Positions 5,859-15,131 of a stretch of 63,129 nt of DNA are shown here, piece after piece. The notes beneath the pieces were generated by a model. That model was not told the DNA's origin and made no database searches. It saw only the letters and a program-made list of their open reading frames with translations. The stretch's first letter is position 1. Each line of letters begins with the position of its first letter. This DNA is from Methylorubrum aminovorans (GTDB lineage: Bacteria; Pseudomonadota; Alphaproteobacteria; Rhizobiales; Beijerinckiaceae): positions 1 through 63,129 of the forward strand of contig NZ_BPRC01000024.1 in assembly GCF_022179725.1 (NCBI RefSeq), written 5' to 3'. The position numbers were made by a program, and so were the translations under genes.

Positions 5859-8177
5859 TCAGCGCGCGGGAGGCAGGCCGGTGAAGGCGTCGGCCAGCAG
5901 CCCTTGCGCGGCGCGGCCTGCCTCGGCCCGCGCCGCGAGCCGGGCGCCGAAATCACCGCCCTGGGCCCGCGCTTCCTCGGGAAGCGCGGCATAGGCCTTG
6001 GCCGCTTCGGCGAGGTCCCCACGGTCGAGGGCCGCCTGAACCTGTCCGGTGGAGGTCTCGGTGCCCGCGCTCGACGACGCAGCGCCCGAGGCCGATCCCT
6101 CGACGCGCTTCACCTGCACGAGGGAGCTTGCCATGCTCATCAGCCGGTCACCGACATTGCCGGTCTCGGCCACAGCCTTCGCCTGGGCCGCGCGCTTGGC
6201 GTCGGCGATCTTCTCCGAGATCCGGCGGAACTCCGCCGCGAGGCTGGCCGCGGTCGGCGCACCCTTGTCGGCGAAGGGACCGAGCGCGTCGAGGCGCTTG
6301 GAATCTGCCGGTTCGAGGTTGCGCAGGCTGGCCAGCGCGTCCGGGTAGGGCTGGCCCGCCTCCAGCGCCGAGGCGATCCGGTCGGCCGCGACGATGCGCA
6401 GGGCCGACTGTACGGTGGTCTGCTTGGCGCTCTGATCAACCGCCTTGTCGAGGCTGGCGATCCGGTCCGACTGCTCCTGCAGCTTGTCCTGAAGCTTGCG
6501 CTCCAGGCTCTGCACAGCCTCCTCGGCACGGGTCCGGGCGGCGTCGGCGGCCTGCTTGCCCGCCTGGGTCGCCTCCTGCGCGGCCTGGCTCGCCGCAGCG
6601 AGGCGGCCCTCCAGCGCCTTCTGCACCTCGTCCACGCGCTTGCCGAGGGCGGCCTCGGCCGCCTCGTCGGCCTTGGCGCGGGACGCGACCTCGCCCTGGA
6701 GCGCCGCGATCTTGTCCGTGAGGTCGGACGACGCGGTCTTGGAGCCGTTCGCTTCCAACGCCTTGATCCGGTCGTCGAGGGCCGCGAGCGCTGTCGGATC
6801 CGATGTCGGCGCCGCCTTCAGCTCCGCATTGCCGTCGCGGCCGGGCTCCTCCTGCAGCGCCGAGACCCGCTGATCGAGGGCATCGAGACGCGCCGTCAGA
6901 TCCGCGGGGATCGCCGGGGCCGGAGCCGGAGCCGAGCCGTCGGCGGCGGGCGCAGCGCCCGCTCGCTGCAGCGCCTCGTTGGCGCGTTCCGTCGCGGCCT
7001 TGGCCGCCGCCTCGGCCCGGGCGATCGCGTCGGGCAGGGGCTTCAGGGCCTGTTCGTTGGCGGCAAGCCGCTTATCGAGGCCTGACACCGCATCCTTGGT
7101 GGCAAGACCCGCGACGGTCTGGTCGAGGTTGGTCAGCCTCGGATCGGCTCCGCGCTGGTAGGTAGTGACTCCGTAGAGCAGGCCGGCGCCGATCAGGCCG
7201 CCGAGCAGCCCCGAGGCGGCGACCGAACCGAAGCCGGGACCGCTGCGAGCCGGCGCGGACGGCGCCGTCGCCCTGGACGCCTCGGCCTTGGGGGCCTCAC
7301 CGGACGGCGATTTCGGCGACGTGGAGGCACCCGGCCCCTCCTTGGCGGCGTCGGGCTTTGAACCCGGTTTCGCTGCGTCCGCCGGGTCGGAGAGGCGCTT
7401 GGCCTTCAAGTCGAGGATCGGACCTTCCGTCAGCGAGGCCGTTTCCGTCACCCGGGTGGCACCCGGCGCCGTTCCGGGCTTCGCGTCAGGCTTGGTGTCC
7501 TGCGGCTTCGAGTCTTGCAGCTTCGGGTCTTGCGGCTTGGCGCTCCCGGACGGCGGGACCTCCGGCTTCATGGCGCTGCTGCCAGTGGCGCCGGCTTTGG
7601 CGGGCGCCTCCGGTTTCGCATCGGCGGGCTTGGTCGCGGCCGCGGTCGGCGGCACGGCGGAGCTTCCGGTCGGACCCGGCTTCAACGGCGCGCTGCCCCC
7701 CATCGGGTTCGAGCCCGGGGGGTTGGGGGCGGCCGGTGATGCGGAGCCGGTGGACGTCTTTCCCGGCTCGGCGGGTTTGCCCGACGCGGTCGATCCTGCG
7801 GCACCGGCCGAACCGGGGGAAGGGATGGCGCTGCTGCCCGTCGGCCCCGGCTTGGCCGGTGTGTCAGCCTTGGCGTCCTGCGGACGGCCCGAGGCGCCCG
7901 TCGGCCCGCTGCCGGACAGCGCGCTGCTGCCGGTCGGTCCGGGCTTGGCCGGTTCCGAGGCAGTCAACCCCGTCTTGGTCGAGTCGGGCTTCGCAGTGGC
8001 GGCAATCGCTGAAGGTTCGGCCGGCTTGTCCGTCACCTTGGGATCGGCGGGCCGTGACGCATCCCTCGTAGAATCCTTGGCCGGCTCCTTGCCTTGCTCG
8101 GAAGCCTTGCCTTGCTCGAGAGACTTGGAACCGTCCCTGGGGCCGTCCTTGGGTGAAGTCACGGGCGTTCGCTCCAT
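5859..8177 (-). CDS. Alphaproteobacterial Mic60/mitofilin-like protein
   Basis: A 772-aa protein. Residues 1-305 are a long Pro/Ala/Lys-rich cytoplasmic region with four imperfect copies of KPGPTGSSA. A single membrane helix follows (about 310-336, SGLLGGLIGAGLLYGV). Residues 340-610 form a long coiled coil, and the C-terminus (about 620-772, with LRNLEPADSKRLDALGPFAD) matches the mitofilin signature of COG4223. The family is the bacterial relative of mitochondrial Mic60, which shapes inner-membrane invaginations, and in Alphaproteobacteria it sits between hemD and hemY as here. The N-terminal extension is unusually long and repetitive. Confidence 0.85.
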   Translation of the reverse strand: MERTPVTSPKDGPRDGSKSLEQGKASEQGKEPAKDSTRDASRPADPKVTDKPAEPSAIAATAKPDSTKTGLTASEPAKPGPTGSSALSGSGPTGASGRPQDAKADTPAKPGPTGSSAIPSPGSAGAAGSTASGKPAEPGKTSTGSASPAAPNPPGSNPMGGSAPLKPGPTGSSAVPPTAAATKPADAKPEAPAKAGATGSSAMKPEVPPSGSAKPQDPKLQDSKPQDTKPDAKPGTAPGATRVTETASLTEGPILDLKAKRLSDPADAAKPGSKPDAAKEGPGASTSPKSPSGEAPKAEASRATAPSAPARSGPGFGSVAASGLLGGLIGAGLLYGVTTYQRGADPRLTNLDQTVAGLATKDAVSGLDKRLAANEQALKPLPDAIARAEAAAKAATERANEALQRAGAAPAADGSAPAPAPAIPADLTARLDALDQRVSALQEEPGRDGNAELKAAPTSDPTALAALDDRIKALEANGSKTASSDLTDKIAALQGEVASRAKADEAAEAALGKRVDEVQKALEGRLAAASQAAQEATQAGKQAADAARTRAEEAVQSLERKLQDKLQEQSDRIASLDKAVDQSAKQTTVQSALRIVAADRIASALEAGQPYPDALASLRNLEPADSKRLDALGPFADKGAPTAASLAAEFRRISEKIADAKRAAQAKAVAETGNVGDRLMSMASSLVQVKRVEGSASGAASSSAGTETSTGQVQAALDRGDLAEAAKAYAALPEEARAQGGDFGARLAARAEAGRAAQGLLADAFTGLPPAR

Positions 8178-8318
8178 TCAGCCGCCGCACCGGCGCAGTT
8201 TGCTCCCATAGAAGAGCGAAACCGCGCCGTCATCCATTGGAGCCGCTTCCGGGCTCCTTCTCCGACGCTTCGTTACGGTCTGCCGTCCGCATCGGCCCGC
8301 AGGGGGCGACGAGGGCGG

Positions 8319-9032
8319 TCAGTCCGAAGTCGCGAGACCAGCCAGGAGAGCCTCCTCGCTCGGGCGCGCCGCCACAAAATGGGCCGCAATGCCGAGCTCG
8401 ACCAGTCCCGCGGCCACGTCCGGGGACAGGCAGTAATGCGCCAGCGCCCGAAACGCTCCGCTCAGACCCGCCTCTCGGCAGAGCCGCTCGGCGATTTCAG
8501 CGCTCCTTCGTGAGAAATGCAGGGCCGCCGTGACCGGCAGGGCGTCGTCTCGGCCCGCGAGCGCCTGCGCCGCCGATCCGGGGAGGGTCGCCTCGGCCAG
8601 GGCGGCGTAGGCGGTCCAGGTCGTGACGCGGTAGCCCTCGGCCGTCAGGCTCGCAGCCGGTTCCGGCTTTCGGTCCTCGCCCGCGGCGTGGAGGAGGGCG
8701 CCGTCCGGCCTGACATGTGCCGCGACCAGCCGGGCGAGGTCGGCGGCGTCCCCGTCGGCACAGAGCACGGATCGCAGACCCATTCGCTCGGCCCACTCGG
8801 CGGTGCGGCGGCCGACGGCGAAGACCGGCGCGGCGGGAAAGCCCGCCCCGGCGAGCGGCGCGGCGGCGTTGGCGCTCGTGAGGATCAGCCCATCGAACCG
8901 GCCGGCGGGCGGTGGTTCGCCGCCCGGCCCGATCCGAAGGACGGGCGCCACGAGCGTCGCGTGGCCGAGTTCGGCCAGCCGCCGCGCTGTGCGTCCCGCG
9001 CCCGGCTCGGGCCGCGACACCCAGATCCGCAT
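8319..9032 (-). CDS. hemD: Uroporphyrinogen-III synthase
   Basis: The 237-aa product cyclises hydroxymethylbilane to uroporphyrinogen III with inversion of ring D. The N-terminus (MRIWVSRPEPGAGRTARRL), the middle LILTSANAA and the late LHFSRRSAEIA are the two-domain HemD pattern; this enzyme is poorly conserved overall. The ATG at 9032 is chosen because an AGGAG ribosome site lies 9 bases before it; a GTG at 9050 would overlap that site. It heads the hemD-mic60-hemY operon and is divergent from tsaD across about 205 bases. hemC is not adjacent in this window. Confidence 0.88.
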   Translation of the reverse strand: MRIWVSRPEPGAGRTARRLAELGHATLVAPVLRIGPGGEPPPAGRFDGLILTSANAAAPLAGAGFPAAPVFAVGRRTAEWAERMGLRSVLCADGDAADLARLVAAHVRPDGALLHAAGEDRKPEPAASLTAEGYRVTTWTAYAALAEATLPGSAAQALAGRDDALPVTAALHFSRRSAEIAERLCREAGLSGAFRALAHYCLSPDVAAGLVELGIAAHFVAARPSEEALLAGLATSD

Positions 9033-9237
9033 GCGTTCGTCTCCTCTCACGCCGTTCGCTCACGCCATCCACAGCGTCCGTCGGCGGCGAGCCTCACCTG
9101 TATCCGTCGGCGGTTTCGTCGTAGACGTGTCTTCGCAGATGCGTCTTCGCGGGCGGCCGGACCCGGCTCTCGCGAGACATGGAGTAGGCGGGCCGGCCCC
9201 CGGCGCGCAACGGTGCGTGGACGTCAGCGTGACCCTC

Positions 9238-10281
9238 ATGAAGATCCTTGGCATCGAGACCACCTGCGACGAGACCGCCGCCGCCGTCGTGACGCTCGGT
9301 GAGGGCGAGCGCGGACAGATCCTCTCCAACGAGGTGCTGAGCCAGATCGCCGAGCACGCGGCCTATGGCGGCGTGGTGCCCGAGATCGCCGCCCGCGCCC
9401 ATGTCGAGGTGCTCGATCGCCTGATCGCCCGGGCGCTCCAGCGGGCGGGGACGACCCTGAAGGAGATCGACGGGATCGCGGTCGCCGCTGGACCCGGCCT
9501 GATCGGCGGCGTGCTGATTGGCCTCGTCACGGCCAAGACCCTCTCCCTCGTCGCGCGCAAGCCGCTTCTGGCGGTCAACCATCTGGAGGCGCACGCGCTG
9601 ACGCCGCGGCTCACCGACGGGCTCGCCTTTCCCTACCTGCTGCTGCTGGCCTCCGGCGGGCACACGCAGCTCGTCGCGGTGAAGGGGGTGGGCGACTACG
9701 TCCGGCTCGGCACCACCATCGACGATGCGATCGGCGAGGCCTTCGACAAGGTCGCCAAGCTCTTAGGCCTCGGCTATCCCGGCGGCCCCGAGGTGGAGCG
9801 GCAGGCTCAGAGCGGGAATCCCGAGCGCTTCGCGCTGCCGCGGCCGATGCTGGGACGGCGGCAGGCGGATTTCTCGCTCTCGGGCCTCAAGACCGCGCTG
9901 CGCATCGAGGCCGAGCGGCTCGAACCGCTCGCCTCGCAGGACGTGGCGGATCTCTGCGCCAGCTTCCAGGCGGCGGTGGTGGACGTGGTGGTGGACCGTG
10001 TCCGCGTGGCGCTCCGCGCCTTCGCGGGCGTCGCCGGGCATCCGACGGCTCTGGTCGCCGCGGGCGGCGTGGCCGCCAACGGGGCGATCCGCCGGGCTCT
10101 CGCGGCGCAGGCGGGGGAGGTCGGGCTGAGCTTCGTCGCCCCGCCGCTTCCGCTGTGCGGCGACAACGGGGCGATGATCGCCTGGGCCGGGCTTGAGCGC
10201 CTGCGCCTCGGCCTCGTCGACGACCTCACCGTGCCGGCCCGCGCCCGCTGGCCCTTCGCCGAGGCCGCGCCGGCCGCTTGA
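9238..10281 (+). CDS. tsaD: tRNA N6-threonylcarbamoyladenosine synthase, TsaD
   Basis: A 347-aa ASKHA-fold protein that transfers the threonylcarbamoyl group from TC-AMP to A37 of ANN-reading tRNAs, with TsaB and TsaE. It begins MKILGIETTCDETAAAVV and has the metal-binding NHLEAH motif, the LLASGGHTQL and GEAFDKVAKLL segments, and a late CGDNGAMIAWAG. The ATG at 9238 is used because the family N-terminus starts exactly there; the open frame upstream is just lack of stops. It is divergent from hemD. TrmO, which methylates t6A, is encoded at 29056. Confidence 0.96.
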   Translation: MKILGIETTCDETAAAVVTLGEGERGQILSNEVLSQIAEHAAYGGVVPEIAARAHVEVLDRLIARALQRAGTTLKEIDGIAVAAGPGLIGGVLIGLVTAKTLSLVARKPLLAVNHLEAHALTPRLTDGLAFPYLLLLASGGHTQLVAVKGVGDYVRLGTTIDDAIGEAFDKVAKLLGLGYPGGPEVERQAQSGNPERFALPRPMLGRRQADFSLSGLKTALRIEAERLEPLASQDVADLCASFQAAVVDVVVDRVRVALRAFAGVAGHPTALVAAGGVAANGAIRRALAAQAGEVGLSFVAPPLPLCGDNGAMIAWAGLERLRLGLVDDLTVPARARWPFAEAAPAA

Positions 10282-10297
10282 GACCGCCCGCCTGAGA

Positions 10298-11788
10298 TCA
10301 GGCGAGCGCGCGGGCGGAGGCGGTCACCTTCTGCACGGACAGATCGACTTCGCCCGCCGCATAGGCGATGCCGTCGGCGTTGCGGCGGACAGCGTCCACG
10401 CTGCGCGCGGCGGTCTGCATGTTGGTCGCGATCTCCTGCGTGACGGCCGCCTGCTCGGTGACGGCCGAAGACACGCTCATCGAGATCTCGCTGAGTTCCG
10501 TGATGGTTGAGACGATGGCGCGGATCGCCTCGACGGCCCGGGCCGAGGAATCCTGCACGGCGGCGATCTGCTGGCCGATATCCTCAGTGGCACGCGAGGA
10601 CTGGCTGGCCAGCGCCTTCACCTCGGTGGCGACCACGGCGAAGCCGCGGCCGGCCGCACCGGCGCGGGCCGCCTCGATGGTGGCGTTCAGTGCCAGCAGG
10701 TTCGTCTGGTCGGCGATCGAGCGGATCACGGAGACGACCTCTCCGATGCGCTCGGCCGTGGCGGTCAGGCCACTGACGATGCCACCCGCCTCCTCGGCGC
10801 GGGTCACGGCCGCATCGGCGGCCGTCTTCGCCTGCGAGGCGTGGCGGCTCAACTCCGAGATCGAGGCCGCGAACTCCTCGGCCCCCGCGGCGACGGACTG
10901 GACATTGTCGGAGGTGACGGCGACGGCGGCCGCCGTCTCGCTGGCCTGGCGGCTGACATTCGACATCGCACCGGTGATGGTGCCGAGATCGGTCTCGATG
11001 GCGCGTTGTCCGTTGGCGCGCCGCAGGCGGTCTGCGACCGCCTGGGTCACGTCGCTGGCGAATTTTACCACCGCGCAGGGCCGCCCCTCTCGGTCGAGGA
11101 CCGGATTGTAGCTGCCGTAGATCCAGACCGTCCGCCCGCCCTTGGCGAAGCGCTGAAACTCGCCGGACTGATAGGTGCCGTTCGCGAGCGACTTCCAGAA
11201 GCCGGCATAGGCGGCGCCCTTGGCCTCCTCGGGATCGACGAACAGGCTGTGATGGCGGCCGCGGATCTCGTCCAGCCGATACCCCATCGCGTTGAGGAAG
11301 TTCTCGTTGGCATCCGTGATCGTGCCGTCGAGGCTGAAATGGATCACGGCCTGGGACCGGTTGATCGCGGCAATCTGCCCCTCGTAACCCGCGTTGCGCT
11401 CGGTCTGGGCGGTGACGTCGGTGGCGAACTTCACCACTTTGTAGGGACGTCCGCGCCGGTCGAGGATCGGATTGTAGGAGGCTTGGATCCAGATCGATCG
11501 GCCGTCCTTGGCGATCCGGCGAAACTCGCGGGCCTGAAATTCGCCGCGGCGAAGCGCATTCCAGAAGTCCTTGTATTCCGGGCTTTCGCGCTGTTCCGGC
11601 GGCATGAACATCGCGTGCGAGCGACCGCGCACCTCATCGAGGGTGTAGCCAACGAGCCCGAGGAAGTTGGCGTTCGAGTGCGTGATGGTGCCGTCCATCG
11701 TGAATTCGATGCGACCTTGGGCGCGATCGACGGCGGCCAGAATGGAATCCTGCTCGGATTGGAAGATCGCCACGGCAGACAGTTCCAA
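10298..11788 (-). CDS. Cytoplasmic methyl-accepting chemotaxis protein with two PAS domains
   Basis: A 496-aa protein without membrane helices. PAS1 (about 15-130) and PAS2 (about 137-252) are close copies: both contain FxxSLDGTIT or similar, then YTLDEVRGRSHAMF and YRLDEIRGRHHSLF, and both end in VVKFAxDVT. The MCP signalling domain covers about 265-490, with the hairpin tip LLALNATIEAARAGAAGRGF. It probably senses a soluble or redox signal through a PAS ligand and controls CheA. It lies tail to tail with tsaD (16 bases), so it splits the common tsaD-gpsA neighbourhood. Upstream is a 552-base non-coding stretch. Confidence 0.92.
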   Translation of the reverse strand: MELSAVAIFQSEQDSILAAVDRAQGRIEFTMDGTITHSNANFLGLVGYTLDEVRGRSHAMFMPPEQRESPEYKDFWNALRRGEFQAREFRRIAKDGRSIWIQASYNPILDRRGRPYKVVKFATDVTAQTERNAGYEGQIAAINRSQAVIHFSLDGTITDANENFLNAMGYRLDEIRGRHHSLFVDPEEAKGAAYAGFWKSLANGTYQSGEFQRFAKGGRTVWIYGSYNPVLDREGRPCAVVKFASDVTQAVADRLRRANGQRAIETDLGTITGAMSNVSRQASETAAAVAVTSDNVQSVAAGAEEFAASISELSRHASQAKTAADAAVTRAEEAGGIVSGLTATAERIGEVVSVIRSIADQTNLLALNATIEAARAGAAGRGFAVVATEVKALASQSSRATEDIGQQIAAVQDSSARAVEAIRAIVSTITELSEISMSVSSAVTEQAAVTQEIATNMQTAARSVDAVRRNADGIAYAAGEVDLSVQKVTASARALA

Positions 11789-12340
11789 GCATCACGTGTT
11801 TCGGAAACTTATTTTCTCGACATATTTCTAACCAAAAGTTAATTTTGCGAGCTTCGGGCAATATGCGCACCGCTGATTTCGCTTTTTCAGTGACAATCAC
11901 GCGGATTTGAAAAGTCAAAGTGCCGTGAAAAATCTGCATAGATGAAAAGTGCGTACATCGAGATCGATCATCGGTGGAGAAGAGGCTCACCCTTGTAAGG
12001 GAATGGACAGCCAAGACTGAATTCACACGATGGGAGGGGAAAAGCGCCACCTTTGTCCGGGATCGACGGACAAAGATCTTCTCACCTCGAACCCATTGAA
12101 AATCGCTCCAACCCGTCGCTGCCGTAACCGCCTTGTCCCGTGGAACGTTGCCGTCGAAGCCGCGAGAGGGGGACTTGGCGCTATGGTGCCTCCGTCATTG
12201 AACGATCCCGGATCGACCCTCGCTCTTCCGCCGACAGGCCGTTATCGCGAAGCGGAAGAGGCGGAGCATTCCCGCAGCTTGGCTGTAATGGGCAGGGGGC
12301 GCACCAAGTTCCCGCAATCAGGTTCCCGGTGGAGGCAGAC
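11789..12340. other. Intergenic region between chemoreceptor and gpsA
   Basis: A 552-base stretch. The first 250 bases next to the chemoreceptor are comparatively AT-rich and probably contain its promoter; the remainder has average GC and leads to gpsA. Frames open here on both strands show no family resemblance and none is called. No RNA gene or repeat was recognised. Confidence 0.4.
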
Positions 12341-13354
12341 ATGAACTCAGGCACGCAGCGGCGGGACGAGAGCGTCGCGGTCGTCGGCGGCGGATCCTGG
12401 GGTACGGCCCTGGCGAACGCCGCGGCCGCAGCGGGACGCGAGGTCACGCTCTGGATGCGCGATTCCGAGGCCGCCGCGCGGATGGAGCGGGATCGTGTCA
12501 ACGAGCGCTACCTGCCCGGAATCGCCCTGCATCCGGGTGTGCGGGCCACTGCCGAGGCCGCCGCGCTCGGGCAGGCCGGCACGGTGCTGCTGGTCGTGCC
12601 GGCCCAGACCCTGCGCGGCGTGCTCGCGGCGCTCGCACCCTCGCTGGCGCCCGGCGCCGCCCTGGTGCTGTGCGCCAAGGGGATCGAGCGGGGCAGCGAC
12701 GCCTTCATGAGCGAGGTGGCGGCGGAGGTTCTGCGGGAAGGCGCGCCAGTCGCGGTGCTGTCGGGGCCGAGCTTCGCCGCCGACGTGGCCCGCGGACTGC
12801 CCACGGCGGTGACGCTCGCCGCCGCAGACGGGGCGCTGGCGGCGCGGCTCGCCGGCCTGCTCTCGGGGCCGGCCTTCCGGCTCTATCACACCGACGATGT
12901 GCGCGGCGTCGAGGTCGGGGGAGCGGGCAAGAACGTGCTCGCAATCGCGGCCGGCATCGTCGCGGGCCGCGGCCTGGGGGAGAGCGCGCGCGCCGCGCTG
13001 ATCGCCCGCGCCTTTGCCGAGCTGATGCGCTTCGCCCGCGCCTATGGCGGCCGGGCGGAGACGCTGATGGGGCTGTCAGGCCTCGGCGACCTCGTCCTCA
13101 CGGCCTCCTCGCCACAATCACGCAACTTCGCCTTCGGTGAGCGCCTCGGGCGTGGCGCCTCGCCCGAGGAGGCTTCGGGCGGCAAGCTCGCGGAGGGCGC
13201 CTTCACCGCGCAGGCATTGGTCGATCTCGCCCGCACCCGCGAGGTCGAGATGCCGGTGGCCGAGGCGGTCGCGGCGGTGGTGGCCGGCGCCCTGACGGTC
13301 GATGCGGCGATGACCCGCCTGCTATCGCGGCCGCTCAAGGCCGAGACGGCTTAA
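12341..13354 (+). CDS. gpsA: Glycerol-3-phosphate dehydrogenase [NAD(P)+]
   Basis: A 337-aa enzyme that reduces dihydroxyacetone phosphate to sn-glycerol 3-phosphate for phospholipid synthesis. The Rossmann motif VVGGGSWGTALANA is near the N-terminus. The substrate region VLSGPSFAADVARGLPTAVT, the active-site GAGKNVLAIAAGI and the LMGLSGLGDLVLT segment are all present. The ATG at 12341 has a GGAGG ribosome site 7 bases upstream; the in-frame extension before it is GC-rich noise. The gene is followed after 100 bases by an EVE-domain gene in the same direction, a pairing common in Alphaproteobacteria. Confidence 0.96.
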   Translation: MNSGTQRRDESVAVVGGGSWGTALANAAAAAGREVTLWMRDSEAAARMERDRVNERYLPGIALHPGVRATAEAAALGQAGTVLLVVPAQTLRGVLAALAPSLAPGAALVLCAKGIERGSDAFMSEVAAEVLREGAPVAVLSGPSFAADVARGLPTAVTLAAADGALAARLAGLLSGPAFRLYHTDDVRGVEVGGAGKNVLAIAAGIVAGRGLGESARAALIARAFAELMRFARAYGGRAETLMGLSGLGDLVLTASSPQSRNFAFGERLGRGASPEEASGGKLAEGAFTAQALVDLARTREVEMPVAEAVAAVVAGALTVDAAMTRLLSRPLKAETA

Positions 13355-13454
13355 TCGGTGTCCGGCGGCTGAGGGCGAAGCAGCGCCCGCCCTTCAAGCG
13401 CGGCCGGATTTTCGATAAGCGGGGGCGCCTTTCCCGACGGAGCCGCCTCGCACC

Positions 13455-13877
13455 ATGGCCTACTGGCTGTTCAAGTCCGAACCCGCGACCTGGTCCTGGG
13501 ACCAGCAGGTCGAGGCGGGGGAGGGGGGCACCTTCTGGAACGGCGTGCGCAACCACCTCGCCAAGAAACAGATGCAGGCGATGCAGGTCGGCGAGCGCGG
13601 CTTCTTCTACCATTCCAACGAGGGCAAGGCCGTCGTCGGCATCGTCGAGGTCATCAAGCCCTATTACCCCGACCATACCGACGAGAGCGGACGCTTCGGC
13701 ATGGTCGATGTCCGGGCGGTGGCGCCGATGCCGCGCCCGGTCGGCCTCGACGCGATCAAGGCGGAGGCCGCGCTCAAGGACATGGCCCTCGTCACCAATT
13801 CACGCCTCTCGGTCCAGCCGGTGACGGAGGCGGAATGGGCCACGGTCTGCGCCATGGGCGGCTACGTCGAGCGCTGA
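13455..13877 (+). CDS. EVE domain-containing protein
   Basis: A 140-aa single-domain protein with the EVE (PUA-like) fold, as in human THYN1. Motifs seen are AYWLFKSEPATWSWDQQ at the start, FWNGVRNHLAKKQMQAM, and GERGFFYHSNEGKAVVGIVEV. EVE domains are proposed to bind modified bases in DNA or RNA; the exact ligand here is unknown. It follows gpsA and is probably in the same transcription unit. Length is normal for the bacterial family and no residue is obviously missing. Confidence 0.9.
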   Translation: MAYWLFKSEPATWSWDQQVEAGEGGTFWNGVRNHLAKKQMQAMQVGERGFFYHSNEGKAVVGIVEVIKPYYPDHTDESGRFGMVDVRAVAPMPRPVGLDAIKAEAALKDMALVTNSRLSVQPVTEAEWATVCAMGGYVER

Positions 13878-13911
13878 GCGTCGGCGAGGCGGCCCGTCCC
13901 GGTTCGAAATC

Positions 13912-14230
13912 TCAGCGGGTGAGCGCGCCGGGCATCAGGTCACGGCTGCACAGCCGGGTGCCCGCGGCTTGGAGGGCGCGTCCGAGCCCCGTGCGCAGGG
14001 GCAGCTCGACCACCGCGATACCCGCAGCGATGCGGCGACGGCCGTGAGAAGACTGCCCGCGAGCCACGCGGCGGGCGGGGATACAGCATGCCGAGGCAGG
14101 CCGCGCCGAAGCGAAGCAGGTCGAGGCCGATCAGGGCCGCGGAGCGTGCGCGCGTGCGGTCGGCGACGGCTCGTTCCCGGCCGAGACGGAACCCATGCCT
14201 GTCTTCCCTTTGCAGAAGCGCTTCCAGATC
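13912..14230 (-). pseudogene. Acyltransferase-3 (OafA-like) remnant
   Basis: On the minus strand one frame reads LIGLDLLRFGAACLGMLY, the hallmark N-terminus of membrane acyltransferase-3 proteins. After about 15 more residues it loses sense, and a different frame gives IAAGIAVVELPLRTGLGRAL and ends at a TGA (13912-13914), resembling the C-terminal helix and E-x-P-L-R motif of the same family. The intact family is about 350-400 aa; here about 100 codons remain with a frameshift and a large internal deletion. It was recognised only from these motifs. Confidence 0.5.
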
Positions 14231-14513
14231 ATTACCCGATCACGCGACACGCGTTCGACTTGTCTTTCGGCAAGATCCCGTCGGGACACCGGGATAAAAG
14301 TATCGATACACCGCCTTTGTCTGGCGCCCAGCGAGCCTTGACACTGAAAATGTGTCCCTAGTTTCCGGGCAACCGTAAAGCGTGGCCGCTCGTTCGAGTT
14401 CGGACAGTGCCGCTCCCGCGAGGTCCGTCTTCGCGACGCCGGGATCGTCTGCGCGGGCCGCGTCGGCGACGCGGCACTTCTCGGTCAAGGTTCGAACAGG
14501 ATTGGAGACATCG

Positions 14514-15131
14514 ATGGCGCCCCGTGAACCCCTGCTCATCTCCGTGCCGATCGCGGCGCTGCGTCCGACGCAGATCACGGTCGGCTTTCGCGAGGTGGAG
14601 GAGAAGCGCCGTCGCTGGCGGGCGCATGATACGGAGAAGAAGGCCGAGTTCCTCGGCTCACACATGATCCCGGTGCTGCTCGGGCCCAAGAAGAAGCACT
14701 ACGTGATCGATCATCACCACCTCGCCCGCGCCCTGCAGGAAGAGGGGGAGAAGAATGTGCTGGTGACCATCGTCGCCGACCTGCACAAGCTCGACAGGGA
14801 CGCCTTCTGGACGGTGGCCGACCACAAGTCCTGGGTCCATCCCTACGATGCCTCCGGCGCGCGGGTCGGCTTCGATGCCATCCCCAAGACGATCGCGGAT
14901 CTCGCCGACGACCCGTTTCGAAGCCTCGCGGGCGAGCTGCGCCGGGCCGGCGGATTCGCCAAGGACACGACGCCGTTCAGCGAATTCCTGTGGGCCGACT
15001 ACCTCCGGCGCAACCTGAAGCGGAAGGCGATCGAGCGCGACTTCACCGAAGCGATGGAGAGCGCGCTGCGCCTCGCGAAGGCACCGGATGCCGGCTACCT
15101 GCCCGGCTGGTGCGGCCCTCTCGACGGCTGA
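14514..15131 (+). CDS. ParB-like nuclease-domain protein (ParBc_2 type)
   Basis: A 205-aa protein starting at the ATG at 14514. It contains LRPTQITVGFREVEEKRRRW, then GPKKKHYVIDHHHLARAL and DHKSWVHPYD, the signature of the ParB-like family PF08857. This is unrelated in function to chromosome-segregating ParB: no helix-turn-helix or dimer domain is seen. The biochemical role of this family is not established; the His-rich DHHHLA segment could bind metal. It converges with dsbB, whose stop overlaps this gene's end by 37 bases on the opposite strand. Confidence 0.75.
   Translation: MAPREPLLISVPIAALRPTQITVGFREVEEKRRRWRAHDTEKKAEFLGSHMIPVLLGPKKKHYVIDHHHLARALQEEGEKNVLVTIVADLHKLDRDAFWTVADHKSWVHPYDASGARVGFDAIPKTIADLADDPFRSLAGELRRAGGFAKDTTPFSEFLWADYLRRNLKRKAIERDFTEAMESALRLAKAPDAGYLPGWCGPLDG

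Noticed and set aside
3789..7085. Plus-strand frames of 529 and 553 codons
   Set aside because: Antisense of tRNA-Ser, hemY and mic60; Arg/Gly/Ala-rich with no domain.
12030..12344. 104-codon plus-strand frame before gpsA
   Set aside because: Low-complexity reading in intergenic DNA, overlaps the gpsA ribosome site.
14514..15131. Chromosome-partitioning ParB
   Set aside because: Only the PF08857-type ParB-like nuclease domain is present; no HTH, no dimer domain and no parA next to it.
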